A stretch of 64,000 nucleotides of DNA from Symbiodinium natans (GCA_905221605.1 CAJNDS010000746.1:493961-557960), one strand, 5' to 3'. Shown: positions 31,681 to 42,105, numbered from the stretch's first letter. Program-made: numbers and translations. The notes: generated by a model from the sequence alone, not told the origin.

Positions 31681-31701
31681 AAACTATCCTAGCCCGCCCA
31701 C

Positions 31702-31810
31702 CTAGTCGAGCATGAGCCGCTGTGTAGGTTGGGGACTTTCTGGCTTGAAGCCGCCGGGGTCACGGGGTGAGGTTGAAAGCACGAGCCACGACCCAAACAA
31801 CATCAAAACT
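31702..31810 (-). CDS. Terminal exon, unknown protein
   Basis: Minus LMLFGSWLVLSTSPRDPGGF then KPESPQPTQRLMLD and TAG. Acceptor GGTTTACAAG. The hydrophobic start may be membrane-associated. Confidence 0.6.
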
Positions 31811-32659
31811 CTTGTAAACCGCAGTTGAACCCTAAGACCTACACCCCACACGGCCTTAGCCTCTTAACCCTAAACCTTCGTCAAGCCCTAAAACCTATGC
31901 CTCTTAACCCTAAACCTTCCTTAAAACCGATAACTAAATCCCAACCCGACGGCCCGCCTGCGCCTCGACGAAAAGGGGCCTGAATGCTCCCCACTACTCA
32001 CTAAGGCTCCCTAAGCTTCCCTGAGGTTCCCTAGGTACCTAGCCCTAAACCCAACCCTAAACCCCCCCTTAAGAACCCGATAGGGAACAAAGACCCAGAG
32101 TTTCGAGTGCGTTGGGGCCTGCGGGGTGTTGGCTGACTTTCGTTGTGCTGTGATCTTATATACTATGTGACTACGTGCACAACAATGAACCTGAATATGT
32201 GTATTTATGTGTATATCTTTGCCATATGTATTTAGTATTTTATATGTTTATGTCCATACTGTTACAGGTTCAAGGACTTGGGGTATGAGAACCCTAACCC
32301 TAAACCCTAAACCCTAACCCTAGACCCTAAACCCTAAACCCTAAGACCAAAACCTCCTTGGAGTAGTTGCATGCCCTTTTCAACCCAAGGGCCCATACTT
32401 CAGAGCCCTAGGGCCCTAATACTAAGTAATACCAATATTGAAGTGAAGCCCATCGCCCCAAATCCAGGACAAATGCATATACTGGAGGGAAGGCACAAAC
32501 GCTAATCCCCCCCCCCCACCAACTCCTGCAGTTTAAGGGCGCATTCCTGACCTTCTACGTAAACCGCCCAATCATCCTAAACCCCCAGACCCTGAACCTA
32601 AACCCTACACCCTAAACCCCAAACCCTGGACCCTAAAACTCCAAACCCTCAAACCCAAA

Positions 32660-32759
32660 ACCCGGAAGTCCCTATGCGCTGGGGCCGCCACTTTGCGAGG
32701 AAGAGCCGCTGGCTGAGCCGCTGCCGATGCGTGGCGAAGATCTGCATTTGTTGGGGGGG
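32660..32759. CDS. Coding island, strand undecided
   Basis: Minus: poly-C CAACAAATGCAG then QIFATHRQRLSQRLFLAKW to CGG|GTTTTGG. Plus: YALGPPLCEEEPLAEPLPMR to a perfect GTAAGT donor, followed 57 bp on by the acceptor TTTATATTTCTTTCAG. Both are convincing; transcript data must decide. Confidence 0.5.
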
Positions 32760-32802
32760 TAAGTTTTTTGGTTAAGCCTTTGGGTTTATATTTCTTTCAG
32801 GC

Positions 32803-32937
32803 TTGAATGAGCTGACATTTACAAGAAGAGAAAAACCAAACATGAGCAAACTGTAAATGAGCGAAGTTGTGCAACCCTGCAAGCTCTGTAAGATTAGGCT
32901 GAAAGGTCGCAGGATCCTGGCCTGCGCTATCCCTAAA
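32803..32937. CDS. Coding island, strand undecided
   Basis: Plus from TTTCTTTCAG: LNELTFTRREKPNMSKL to TAA, and a second frame, ATG-led with QPCKLCKIRLKGRRILACA. Minus: ARILRPFSLILQSLQGCTTS after ATAGCGCAG. Confidence 0.4.
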
Positions 32938-33195
32938 CCCTAAACCCTAAACCCTAAACCCTAAACCCTAAACCCTAAACCCTAAACCCTAAACCCTAAA
33001 CCCTAAACCCCAAACCCTAACTAGCCCTATGCAAAATCGGGCTCAGACAGCCTTACTTAAGCATGAGCTGTGCCTGGGAAGTTAAGTGCGGGGCGGCAAA
33101 CCCCGAACCCCAAACCCAAACCCCTAAACCCTATGTCCGAAACGCTTTAGGGTTTAGGGTTGAGGGTTGAGGGTTTAGGGCGCTGTTGCCCTGAG

Positions 33196-33274
33196 TATTG
33201 GCACCTGCTTGGCAGCACGACTCCTCCAGCGTGTGAAGGCTCTGCCTGACAACGCACAGAGGATGCTCTTTGAG
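33196..33274 (+). CDS. Plus-strand exon, 26 codons
   Basis: TTGCCCTGAG acceptor, IGTCLAARLLQRVKALPDNA then QRMLFE, GAG|GTTTAGGG donor. The plus peptide is more natural than the antisense. Confidence 0.55.
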
Positions 33275-33596
33275 GTTTAGGGTTTAGGGTTTAGGGTTTA
33301 GGGTTTAGGGTTTAGGGTTTAGGGTTTCGGGCCTGGGGCTAGGATTAGGGCTTAAGGCGTAGAGAGTAGGGCCCTTAAGAACAAGGTCTCTCCTTTAAGG
33401 TACCTTAACATGGGGAGCCGTATTTAAACAGGGGCTGGAAAGGGGCTGGAAGGGGGGAAATCCTAAAAGTTTAGGGTCGTTAGGAATTGTGGTTTAGGGT
33501 TTCGAGTTTTCAGGGTTTAGTGCCTTCAGGTTCAGAGATCAGTGTGGGGCCCATCTGGGTTTTGGGGTTTAGGATTTGGGGGTTAGGGTTTAGGGT

Positions 33597-33702
33597 CACC
33601 CACAACTATAGGACTACCCTGAACCTCACTCACCGTCTTCTCAGAACCTGCTGCAAGATACCTGTAGTTCGCAGGCTCTGCAACAATCATGCTTCTTTGA
33701 TT
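33597..33702. CDS. Coding island, strand undecided
   Basis: Plus: NYRTTLNLTHRLLRTCCKIP then VVRRLCNNHASLI and TGA. Minus: SLRTTGILQQVLRR flanked by TGATTGTTGCAG and ACG|GTGAGT. Confidence 0.4.
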
Positions 33703-34077
33703 TGAGGCGAACCTCGAGCACCGTAAATACCAAACCCCAAACCCTGAAACCCCGCGCCCATGTTACGAACTTGTTGCTTAACTGAGCATTCGGGCTCGGT
33801 GTTTAGGGTTTAGGTGTGCGCACCCCATGTCAGCAACACACCTACTAAACGGACATGCTGGGCTGGACTGCTTCACCCCTGGGTATCCTGAACCCTAAAC
33901 CCTAAACCCTCAACCCTAAACCCTAAACCCTAAACCTCAACCTTTCTACAGAAGCCCATATGATCAGATCCGCTAGCATGGTACGGGACCATATGAACAG
34001 ACCAGGGGGCTTAGGGTTTAGGGTTTAGGGTTTAGGGTTCAGGGCCATTGACTGACCCCTGAACCCTGAACTCAAAG

Positions 34078-34170
34078 CCTGTCGGAAGACACCGAGGCTT
34101 TGGAGAAGGTCTTTTTGTCGGTTGCTCTGGAGAACTGATTTCGGTTGCTTTCCTGACCTACGGTCGCTGA
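34078..34170 (+). CDS. Plus-strand terminal exon candidate
   Basis: After CTCAAAG: GFGEGLFVGCSGELISVAFL then TYGR and TGA. The Gly-rich start and hydrophobic end look like folded protein. Unknown family. Confidence 0.45.
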   Translation, partial: PVGRHRGFGEGLFVGCSGELISVAFLTYGR

Positions 34171-34225
34171 TGATGGGTATGCCTGCGTCGATGATTCAGC
34201 TGCACTGCACAATATCTACTTCTAT

Positions 34226-34385
34226 CCAAGGGTTTGACCTTGGACCCTTAAGGTTGTATATGCCCTTGGGTTTGGGGACCCTTTTTGCAGATCCTTAAGG
34301 TAGTATAAGGGCCATATGATGGGGAGTATATTAAGGGGGAACCTGGAAGGGTACAACCTTAGGGGTGCGAGTCTTAATCCCTTGA
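34226..34385. mobile_element. Element J, copy 1
   Basis: The right part (AAGGGCCATAT..ACAACCTTAGGG..CTTAATCCCTTGATTCC) is shared with 53440-53633. The arms are imperfect inverted repeats. Confidence 0.65.
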
Positions 34386-34450
34386 TTCCAAACCCTAAAC
34401 CCTAAACCCGAAAACCCAGTTAGGGCCCTTTCAACCCTACAACCCTAAAC

Positions 34451-34490
34451 TGCCAACATGAAGCCGCCAAATCCCGAAATCTTGTGCTTG
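34451..34490 (-). CDS. Short exon
   Basis: CCCGGATTGCAG, QAQDFGIWRLHVG, GCA|GTTTAGGG. Confidence 0.5.
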
Positions 34491-34574
34491 CTGCAATCCG
34501 GGGAAGGGCGTTGAAGCGTTCACAAGTTTAGGGTTTAGGGTTTAGGGTTTAGGGTTTCGGGGTACAGCTTTCCC

Positions 34575-34680
34575 CAAACAAAAAAGGAGCTTGTCAACCT
34601 CTAGCTCAGGGAGCGACCCAAACTCTGGGAGATGGTTGGTTCCCTTTAAGATACCCGATGTAGCCCAAGTCAGATACCTA
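34575..34680 (-). CDS. Exon, unknown protein
   Basis: Minus YLTWATSGILKGTNHLPEFG then SLPELEVDKLLFCLGKAV, open throughout, with TTTAGGG tracts on both + flanks. The acceptor CCCTAG lies inside the tract. Confidence 0.55.
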
Positions 34681-34773
34681 CTAGGGTTTAGGGTTTAGGG
34701 TTTAGGGTTTAGGGTTTAATCCAGGTAAACCTTCTGGCTTCTCTGATAGGCCCAAGACCTCAGAAAGTCATAC

Positions 34774-34922
34774 ATGTTCCCAAGTCATTGTCAACATCTT
34801 CCCCTTCTCATCCGCAATGTGTAGTCGATATCTAACCTGAGCAAATTGTCTACCTGGGTACCTACTCTGAAGAGGCCCCGTACTGATGGTCTTTGGGACC
34901 CAAAGCCCGAACAGCAGGATCT
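34774..34922 (-). CDS. Exon, about 49 codons, unknown protein
   Basis: AACCGCCAG, LLFGLWVPKTISTGPLQSRY, RYRLHIADEKGKMLTMTWEH, CAT|GTATGA. Very protein-like; unnamed. Confidence 0.7.
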
Positions 34923-35070
34923 CTGGCGGTTAGGGTTTAGGGTTTAGGGTTTAGGGTTTAGGGTTTAGGGTTTAGGGCTTAGGGTTTAGGGCTTAGGGTT
35001 TAGGGTTTAGGGTTTAGGGTATCATCATCCCTATTCAGGACTCATAGTAGAGAAACATCCCAAGTGACAG

Positions 35071-35296
35071 AGCTCACGTGGACGCAGGCATCCGCCAGCA
35101 GGCACACAGCTTCGGCGTGGCTACAGGCGGCCAGGTGTTCAGACGGCTCCCAGGCAACAGAGGCTTCAGATACTTCAACCCTCCGCGAAAAGCAGCTAAG
35201 CCCAGTAAGCTCCAACAGATTCACGAGAATTGGTGCAACTGCCACTTCCTGACTCCACAAAGCCTCTACTCAACCCTCCAAGCTGTAAATCACTAA
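35071..35296 (+). CDS. Plus-strand terminal exon, 75 codons
   Basis: Acceptor AAGTGACAG, then HVDAGIRQQAHSFGVATGGQ, VFRRLPGNRGFRYFNPPRKA and WCNCHFLTPQSLYSTLQAVN, then TAA. Codon choice and W/C/N content strongly favour plus over a weaker antisense frame. Family unknown. Confidence 0.65.
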
Positions 35297-35365
35297 AGCG
35301 TGTGAAGCCTAAACCCTACCCATCCCAAACCCAAAAACCCTAAACCCTCAACCCCTAAACTTGGG

Positions 35366-35469
35366 ATGTTCCGCCTTACACTAACAGTCCTTAATAGGGA
35401 TGAATTAAATTTTGGTACCCCCTTTTATGATCCCTAGTAAGGACTGTTAGTGTAGGGGGCAACATCCCA
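35366..35469. mobile_element. Fold-back element B, intact copy
   Basis: GGGATGTTCCGCCTTACACT..AACAGTCCTTAATAGGGA with complementary right arm ending GGCAACATCCC. Confidence 0.85.
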
Positions 35470-35540
35470 ACCCTATTCCCTAAACTCTAAACCCTAAACC
35501 CTAAACCCTAACTCCTCACCAAAATCCCGCATTGCCACAG

Positions 35541-35634
35541 GCTGCCTAGGGCCTCTGAAAGCCTGGCTCAGCACCCTGCCTACGCCGGCCAAGACAAGAG
35601 TAAACGCGCCCTAAGGGGGCTCCTAGACCGCAAG
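35541..35634 (+). CDS. Plus-strand exon, 31 codons
   Basis: CATTGCCACAG, LPRASESLAQHPAYAGQDKS, KRALRGLLDRK, AAG|GTTAAGGG. Confidence 0.6.
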
Positions 35635-35686
35635 GTTAAGGGTTTAGGGTTTAGGGTTTAGGCTTTAGGGTTTAGGGTTTAGGGTT

Positions 35687-35833
35687 ACTTGGAGGTTCAC
35701 GGGTACTTAGAAATAGGGTTACAAGTAGGCAACGACTACGGTTATGACGTTACTTAAGGTACTTACCACCCTACTTGCCTTATTTCGGGTACTTGTGACC
35801 CTACTTACAAGGACCCATGAACCTCCAAGTAGA
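35687..35833. mobile_element. Fold-back element D, copy 2
   Basis: ACTTGGAGGTTCACGGGTAC and its complement at the right, with several GGTTACAAGTA-type inner repeats. Confidence 0.85.
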
Positions 35834-36103
35834 CCTTTTGGGAAGATTGGAGTAAGCGAAACCCTAAACCCTAAACCCTAAACCCTATTTCCGAACCCTT
35901 ACTTGGGCTTGGGCTCCTCCAAAAACTTCAGGGTTTGGGGTTTGAGGTGCAGGGGGATGAGGGTTCAGGGGGATGAGGGTTCGGTACCTTCTATCCCCTT
36001 ATTACATATGTAACAAGCCGTGCGGGGTTTAGGGTTTAGGGTTTAGGGTTTAGGGTTTAGGGTTTAGGGTTTAGGGTTTAGGGTTACTTGGTAGGGTTAC
36101 CCG

Positions 36104-36212
36104 AAGGGTCCATGTACCTTATTAAAAAAAAAAACTTGGGCCCCAGATTCCCTACATAGGAGGTACTTTAAGGCCCAAGAATTCCCTATTCAGGTATGTG
36201 GACCGTCAGGGT
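36104..36212. mobile_element. Fold-back element E, copy
   Basis: AAGGGTCCATGTACCTTATT / GGTATGTGGACCGTC with an A11 run in the left half. Confidence 0.75.
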
Positions 36213-36497
36213 TAGGTTTTAAGACTTGAGGGATTCTATAGGGTGCTTCATTCCCTCATTTTCTACTAAGCCTGAACCCTAAACCCTAAACCCTAAACCC
36301 TAAACCCTAAACCCTAAACCCTAAACCCTAAACCCTAGACCCTAAACCCTAAACCCTAAGAAACAGCGGGTTTGTTCATGTGTTGGCAGTTAGTTAGGGG
36401 CTTAGGGGCTTGGGGATTACAGGTTTAGGCTTTAGGGTTTAGGGTTTAGGGTTTAGGGCTAGGGTTTAGGGCAAACGGTGTATAAATAGGTTCCCAC

Positions 36498-36534
36498 CCA
36501 CGAAGCAATCGCTGTGCGACGCTTTCTTGATGTG
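36498..36534 (-). CDS. Micro-exon
   Basis: AACCCCAG, HIKKASHSDCFV, GTGG|GTGGGA. TATAAATA 10-15 bp to its left on + is probably coincidental. Confidence 0.45.
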
Positions 36535-36708
36535 CTGGGGTTTAGGGTTTTGGGTTTGGGGTTTGGGGTCTAGGGTTTAGGGTTGAGGGTTTAGGGGCTG
36601 TTCAGGCTTTGGGATTTTGGGTTGTAGGGGTTAGGATTGCAAGGTTTAGGGTTTTAGGTTTAGATAGGGTGCCCCTTATCAAGGCTCAGCAAGGGAAGTT
36701 CAATTTAA

Positions 36709-36857
36709 GCTTCTGAAGGGGAAATCTGCCGTGGCATGCTGCGTGGTGAGGAAGGATTCATATAAATCACGGTGTACGTGTTTAATCGCTTTGGGTGTTC
36801 TAAGGTCTGTGTTCGGGCTTCAAGATTTCAACGTGTTTCAGGGTTGTATGTAGGGCT
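36709..36857 (+). CDS. Plus open frame, unknown
   Basis: LLKGKSAVACCVVRKDSYKS then RCTCLIALGVLRSVFGLQDF to TAG. A GTG|GTGAGG donor could shorten it. Confidence 0.35.
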
Positions 36858-37332
36858 TCAGGGTTTAAAGGAATTCAGAACCCAGGACCCCAAAACCCTG
36901 TCCCTAAACCCTAAACCCTAAACCCTGTAGTTTCAGGCTCCATGGCTTTTAGGATTGAGGGCTCAGGGTCATGAGTCCCCGCACATGGTCGACCCTGCAC
37001 CCTCTGCAGAAAAGACTTTGCAGAGTTTAGGGCCTAACGAGTTTATAGGGTTTAATTATAGGTTTAAGGGGTTTACATGGGTTTAGAGGCTTTATCGGAT
37101 GTACATGGGTTTAAGAGGGCTTTTAGGGTTTAGAGGGTTCAGGGTCCAAGGTTCAGGGTTCCTTGGCTGCACTTAGGAGGGTAGTAAACAAATTAAACTT
37201 TTAGCTGCCTTATTAAGAAACCCAATAAACCCAGAAATACTAAAGATCTAAAGTTACAGTAGAGAACCCCAAAGGTTCTAGGGTGGCCCCCAAGCCTGCT
37301 CGGGCGCATGCTGGGACTGCAAGCACTGCATT

Positions 37333-37407
37333 TCAAGCCTCGGGCGCGCCCCACATCGGCCCCAAAACTCGGTGGCCCTCCGTGGGCACCTTGATTGGCC
37401 TCAGCTT
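37333..37407 (-). CDS. Terminal exon, 24 codons
   Basis: CCTAAAG acceptor, KLRPIKVPTEGHRVLGPMWG, APEA, TGA. Confidence 0.55.
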   Translation of the reverse strand, partial: KLRPIKVPTEGHRVLGPMWGAPEA

Positions 37408-37697
37408 CTTTAGGTTTAGGGTTTAGGGTTTAGAGTTTAGGGTTTAGGGTTTAGGGTTCGAGAGTTGTGATTGCGTTCAGGATCCCCCTCGACAATCCAG
37501 GGAAGGGTTTAGGGCTTAGGGCTTAGAGCTTAAGGCTTAAGGCTTTACCCCTAAACCCTGAACCCTACGCCCTCTAGACATGGTTTAGGGTTTAGGGTTT
37601 AGGTTTAGGGTTTAGCGTTTAGCGTTTAGGGTTTAGGGTTTAGGGTTTAGGGTTTAGGGTTTAGGGCACCCTGAACCCTAAACCCTAAACCCTAAAC

Positions 37698-37992
37698 GCT
37701 GAACCCTAAGCAAGCAGGCCGAAGCGTTGCCGACGAGCCATTGTTCTCGTAGTCCAGGAAGCTGCATTGCTCCACCATTTGCGCCGCCGTAAGCTGAATG
37801 TGTCGATGATCTTGCCCTTCGACGCAAGGCGCTCCATCGATGAAGAGGGAAGCATCTATGCTGACCAGCCCTGTTCGTTGCAGATCAGCATCAGCTTGCA
37901 CCTGGGATAGTGCCGCTGCAGGCTCCAATGTGTCTACACATCCGTCGCGGAAGGCTGTCGCCCAAGGGGCACTAGCCTCAACTGATGATGAC
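37698..37992 (-). CDS. Long exon, about 98 codons, unknown protein
   Basis: After GGGCACACAG: SSVEASAPWATAFRDGCVDT, LEPAAALSQVQADADLQRTG, LVSIDASLFIDGAPCVEGQD, HIQLTAAQMVEQCSFLDYEN, ending AGC|GTTTAGGG. Unbroken, with good codon choice; an in-frame ATG at 38001-38003 is an alternative start. No family recognised. Confidence 0.7.
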
Positions 37993-38106
37993 TGTGTGCC
38001 CATCCGAGCAGTTGTTGTGGTTCATTGGCTATAGCCTTTCTACTCTTGCAGGAACACTCCCACACCCTAGGCCCTAAACCCTCAAGAACCTAAACGCCAA
38101 ACCCTG

Positions 38107-38195
38107 AAGAGCATAAACACTACACCCTAAACACCCTAAACACCCTAAAGACCCTAAAGACCCTAAAGACCCTAAAGACCCTAAAGACCCTAAAA
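38107..38195. repeat. Nonamer array ACCCTAAAG
   Basis: CCCTAAACA then CCCTAAAGA units in tandem: a 9-bp derivative of the telomeric unit. Confidence 0.85.
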
Positions 38196-38233
38196 CCTAA
38201 ACCCTAAACCCTATTTAGCCAATTGGTGTCTAG

Positions 38234-38313
38234 GGCCAACGGGACCAAGCATGCCAGACCCGATCAAGCGAAACCCTCAAGAGAAGTCACTGGACCGAGC
38301 CGTAGTCTTGCCG
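38234..38313 (+). CDS. Plus-strand exon
   Basis: TGGTGTCTAG, PTGPSMPDPIKRNPQEKSLD, RAVVLP, CCG|GTTTAGGG donor. Confidence 0.6.
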
Positions 38314-38461
38314 GTTTAGGGTTTAGGGTTTAGGGTTTGGGGTTTAGGGTTTAGGGTTTAGGGTTTAGGGTTTAGGGTTTGGGGTTTAGGGCTTAGGTTT
38401 AGCATCCTTAGAGTTCTGGGCGGGGAGGGAGGGGGGGTTAGACTGCATTTTCCATCCCCAG

Positions 38462-38537
38462 CGCCTGTCACAACAAAGAAATTCAGCTACCATCCCATGG
38501 CGCTGAACGATGCTTCACTGCTCTACATGCTCAAGGC
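38462..38537 (+). CDS. Plus-strand exon with strong splice sites
   Basis: CATTTTCCATCCCCAG acceptor, PVTTKKFSYHPMALNDASLL, YMLK, GGC|GTATAAG donor. Unknown family; convincing composition. Confidence 0.65.
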
Positions 38538-38705
38538 GTATAAGGAAGGACCCTTAGAAGACCCTCAATCTTATTCCCCCTATATATCCCATATATATAT
38601 ATATATATGCACCTTATATAGCCGCCCCTATACCTAAGTAGCCCCTAAGTAACCCCTGAATGACCCTTAGGGTCACTTGTAAGGGGTCCCTCTTTTAATC
38701 CCTTG

Positions 38706-39331
38706 ACATGTGGGTAGTTCTCTAAGTTCGGGTCCCTTTTTGGGTCATTGCTATAAGCGTGCCGTATTATATAGAGGTGCCGCACTATATAGAGGAACCA
38801 AAAAGGGAACCTCCCTTTTTGGGATCCCTTCTGATATAATGTCGTATCCTGATTAGTCTGGACCCCTCCAATAATGAAAAGTTTTCCAAAAATTATTCAG
38901 GAGACAAAAATTCGATTGCCCCCCCACAATAAAGTAAAGTTTTTCGGGCATGGGTTTCGGAAGAGAGAAAAAAAGAGAACAAGATGATGAAAGTACCTTT
39001 AGCTTTAATTACTGAGCTTACCTGAGCTTTCCTGAGCTTACCTGAGCTGAGCTCATCTGAGCTTACCTGAGCTTAATTACCTAAGAGGAGAGGGAGAGGA
39101 AGAGGAGAGGGAAGAGGAGCGAAGAGGAAATGAAGAGGAGCCGGTGGGGGGGGCCCGGGGCCGAAATTTAGTTTGGGGGGGTCCCTTTTTTTGGTGACAC
39201 TATTGCGGGGGTGGATTTAGTTTGGGGGGGGGGGGGCCCCCCCACACTAATCAGGATACGACATTAAGGGTGCCACCTTATCATGGGTACCGAAAAAAGG
39301 GGCCCATATTTTAGGAGAACTACCCACATGT
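38706..39331. mobile_element. Nested fold-back elements K
   Basis: Outer inverted ends CATGTGGGTAGTTCTC (38706) / GAGAACTACCCACATG (39331). Inside, at about 38841-39268, a second element has ends ATGTCGTATCCTGATTAGT / ACTAATCAGGATACGACAT. The inner one holds a CCTGAGCTTA tandem and a GA-rich tract. Removing it restores a simple outer hairpin. Confidence 0.8.
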
Positions 39332-39482
39332 CTGGTTGCCCTAACTCGCCCCTGATCCTGATTGCAGGGAAACCCAAAAAGTTCATTCTTGCTGTAATTG
39401 CTTTTAAGGGATTGTTCTTTCTTGGGTCCCAAAAGTTAGTAAAGTCCTGAACCACAACCCCCAAACCCTCAAGCCCCTAAAC

Positions 39483-39569
39483 CCAGCAAAAAAACACTGT
39501 TGATGACTCCGCCGAGACGCAGCTTCTCCCCACGAGCGATGCGATCTCGAAGGATCAGCGTTCCGTAGC
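39483..39569 (-). CDS. Exon, 28 codons
   Basis: GACCCCAAG, YGTLILRDRIARGEKLRLGG, VINSVFLL, TGG|GTTTAGGG. Confidence 0.7.
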
Positions 39570-39910
39570 CTTGGGGTCTAAACCTCCAAAACTCTAAACC
39601 CTAAACCCGAAACCTTAAACCTGAAACCCTAAACCCCCAATCCTAAATCCTAAACCGTAGGGGTTTAGGAGGCGTCGGCTGTAGGTTTTTTGGAGGTGAA
39701 GGGTGTTGGGTTACCCATCCCCTGCCAAGTGGTAGGTCCATACATGCAATGTAGGCGCTTAATGGTTAGAATGGGGTCTACTTATACAGGGACCATAAGG
39801 GAAGACTATTGGTAATTAGTCCGACCCCTAGAGTGATGGTTTAGGTTTTAGGGTTTAGGGTTTGGGTTTAGGGTTTAGAGTTTAGGGTTTAGGGCTTATG
39901 GTTTAGGGTT

Positions 39911-40018
39911 CGATGGCAAGGAGACATCAATGCACGGTGAACACGTGCCTGCAGCAGGGTGGGCCTCACAATAGCACGCGAGCCGCAAAGCTGCAACGCC
40001 TACGGAGCGAGGCCGCAT
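39911..40018 (-). CDS. Cys-rich open island, ATG-led
   Basis: MRPRSVGVAALRLACYCEAH then GTCSPCIDVSLPS, running into a telomeric tract. It could be a short start exon. Confidence 0.45.
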
Positions 40019-40029
40019 GGGTAGTCCTG

Positions 40030-40190
40030 CTAATTAGCTTCCTTTAGGGGCCCTCTATAATCCGGCACCTTCTCAAAAGGGATCCCCAAAAGGGATCCTA
40101 AGTCAGAGAACGACCGACACAATGCCAAACCTAAACCCACCATCTTCAAACCGACGTCACCGCAAGGTCTTTCCTTCATCAACGCCGAGG
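40030..40190 (-). CDS. Terminal exon candidate, 53 codons
   Basis: ALMKERPCGDVGLKMVGLGL, ALCRSFSDLGSLLGIPFEKV, PDYRGPLKEAN, TAG. One telomeric unit is read in frame as VGLGL. Confidence 0.5.
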
Positions 40191-40410
40191 GTTTGGGGGT
40201 GTGCGCGGTGTACAAAGGACCCCAAACACTGGGTTGTAAGTTCCAAAACTCCGATTGCGAGAGCCTTACTGCTCTAGCTAGTATATTGAGGTGGCCCGAC
40301 GCCCGAAGCCCTAACCCTAAACCCTAAACCCTAAACCCTAAACCCCAAACCCTAAACCCTAAACCCTAAACCCTAAACCCTAAACCCCAAACCCTAGCGG
40401 CCCCTTCATG

Positions 40411-40487
40411 TTAGGGTTTCCTTCGGAGTTCGGGGACCACTGTGGCCGGAGGAGCAGGCCGAGATGGTAGGCACCGGCACCTCTGAG
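40411..40487 (-). CDS. Exon-like island with stop
   Basis: AAGCTCTCAG, VPVPTISACSSGHSGPRTPK, ETLT, TGA. Confidence 0.5.
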
Positions 40488-40509
40488 AGCTTCTAGGGTC
40501 TAAGGTTTG

Positions 40510-40620
40510 AGGATCTAGGGTTTGGGGTTTAGGGTTTGGGGTTTAGGGTTTGGGGTTTAGGGTTTGGGGTTTAGGGTTTGGGGTTTAGGGTTTGGGGTTT
40601 AGGGTTTGGGGTTTAGGACT
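40510..40620. repeat. 14-mer array TTTAGGG-TTTGGGG
   Basis: Eight nearly perfect alternating units, as at 19.2 kb. Confidence 0.9.
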
Positions 40621-40772
40621 TGGGGTTTTTAAGGATTTAGGGTTCGGGATTTATAGTTTAGGGTTGACGGTTGAGGGTTAGGTACCTTAGCAGCTAAACC
40701 GTAAACCTGGAACTTACTCTAGTATTGAAGGGTATATAGCTCCCAGTTTAGGGAGACTTCGGCAGTTCCTAC

Positions 40773-40861
40773 AAAGCTGCAGGCAACAGAAGACGTATAG
40801 TACAAGCAGCGTCCGGCGTGTAGGTGCTTAACCCCAGACCCGACAACCTCGTCTTGGTAGC
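40773..40861 (-). CDS. Exon, unknown protein
   Basis: GTGGCTGCTAAG, TKTRLSGLGLSTYTPDAACT, IRLLLPAAL, TTT|GTAGGA. Confidence 0.6.
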
Positions 40862-41445
40862 CTTAGCAGCCACAGCAAAATAAGGGCACCTTCTCTAGGT
40901 TAAACCCAAAACCCTACACCCTAAACCCTAAGGGAGCCCAGTACCCAAAAAAAGGAAAAGGGTACCAGTGGGATACCAAGTCGTGAGGAAACATAAGGGG
41001 GGTGAAGTCGGTGCTTTTATAACTAGGAGCCGATGGGTCGAGGTTTCACCCATGGGATTGTCTAAGCTTGGGGGGGTTAGGGGTTTTAGGGGGTAGGGTT
41101 TTTGAGGGTTTAGGGTTTAGGGTTTAGGGCTTAGGGTTTCGGGTTTAGGGTTTAGGGTGCGGGACCAAATCGCTCAGAACTCCGACCTTTTTGGCCGTCC
41201 AACTTAAAAGCCTACCAGACGTGGCCTGTTCACCTGAACCCTAAACCCTAAACCTTGCACAAACCATAAACCCAAAACCCTAGACACTAAACCCTAAACC
41301 CTGCACCCTGAACCCTGATCCTAGACCCTTCGCAGCACGAGGATAGTCTAGGCCTTCGGGTTTGGGGGATGGGCGCGTTGAGACGTTGACCCGAGCCCGC
41401 ACCCTAAACCCTAAACCCCAAACCCCTAAACCCTAAACCCCAAAC

Positions 41446-41515
41446 TCTCCAGCCTTCTGCTCTTTTCCCATGCGCACCACCGATCCGAGAAGATCGTCCA
41501 CTTCTGAGGGCTTGC
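41446..41515 (-). CDS. Exon after a GC-AG telomeric intron
   Basis: SEVDDLLGSVVRMGKEQKAG, donor AGA|GTTTGGGG. Its 5' end GCAAGCCC follows AAGCCCTCAG, which is duplicated at 41596; joining there gives KPKPSGKPSEVDD in frame. Confidence 0.7.
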
Positions 41516-41595
41516 CTGAGGGCTTGGGTTTAGGGTTTAGGGTTTAGGGTTTAGGGTTTAGGGTTTAGGGTTCAGGGTTTAGGGTGATGGTTTGC

Positions 41596-41625
41596 CTGAG
41601 GGCTTGGGTTTTCGCCAGTTGCGGG
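41596..41625 (-). CDS. Short exon before a GC-AG telomeric intron
   Basis: CGCGGCAG acceptor, RNWRKPKPS, then CAG|GCAAAC as a GC donor. It joins 41515 in frame across an 80-bp intron made of telomeric units and a copied exon end. Confidence 0.6.
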
Positions 41626-41683
41626 CTGCCGCGGATTTTGGGCATTTCGGGACCCTACATTGCTTAACTCCCGTCCCCACTTA

Positions 41684-41826
41684 GAGGTTCATGGTACTTA
41701 TTAACCAATTCTATCTGTACTTATCACTGTACTAATTTGTGCCTTAAGTGCCCTAATATGATTATAAGTACAGTTGAAAGTGCAGTTACAACTGGTCAAT
41801 AGGTACCATGAATCTCCAAGCAGAGT
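41684..41826. mobile_element. Fold-back element D, copy 3
   Basis: CTTAGAGGTTCATGGTACTT and its complement; complete, with no internal telomeric tract. Confidence 0.85.
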
Positions 41827-42105
41827 ACCATGGAACAAGCAAAAAACTCAACGAAATACCGGCAAACATAAGAAACACCCTAAACCGAAAACCCTGACTA
41901 ACCCTACCAACCTATTCCCTTCTTGTAATATGGTGATTGGGCTGCCAAGCATCAGCATAGTAGCAAACAAGCAAGATGCAAATAGCCAGCTAGAACCACA
42001 AACGCTGTTGAACCGAAGTCTGCATAACCCTGAGTACCTTGGGTGTTTGAATGAACCTACTCTACTGGGACTAGTGCAGAGCAACCCCCCCCCCCCCATG
42101 ATTTC

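Noticed and set aside
36481-36490. TATA box TATAAATA
   Set aside because: A lone AT-rich octamer beside a minus-strand micro-exon; no start site or promoter context, and dinoflagellates rarely use TATA boxes.
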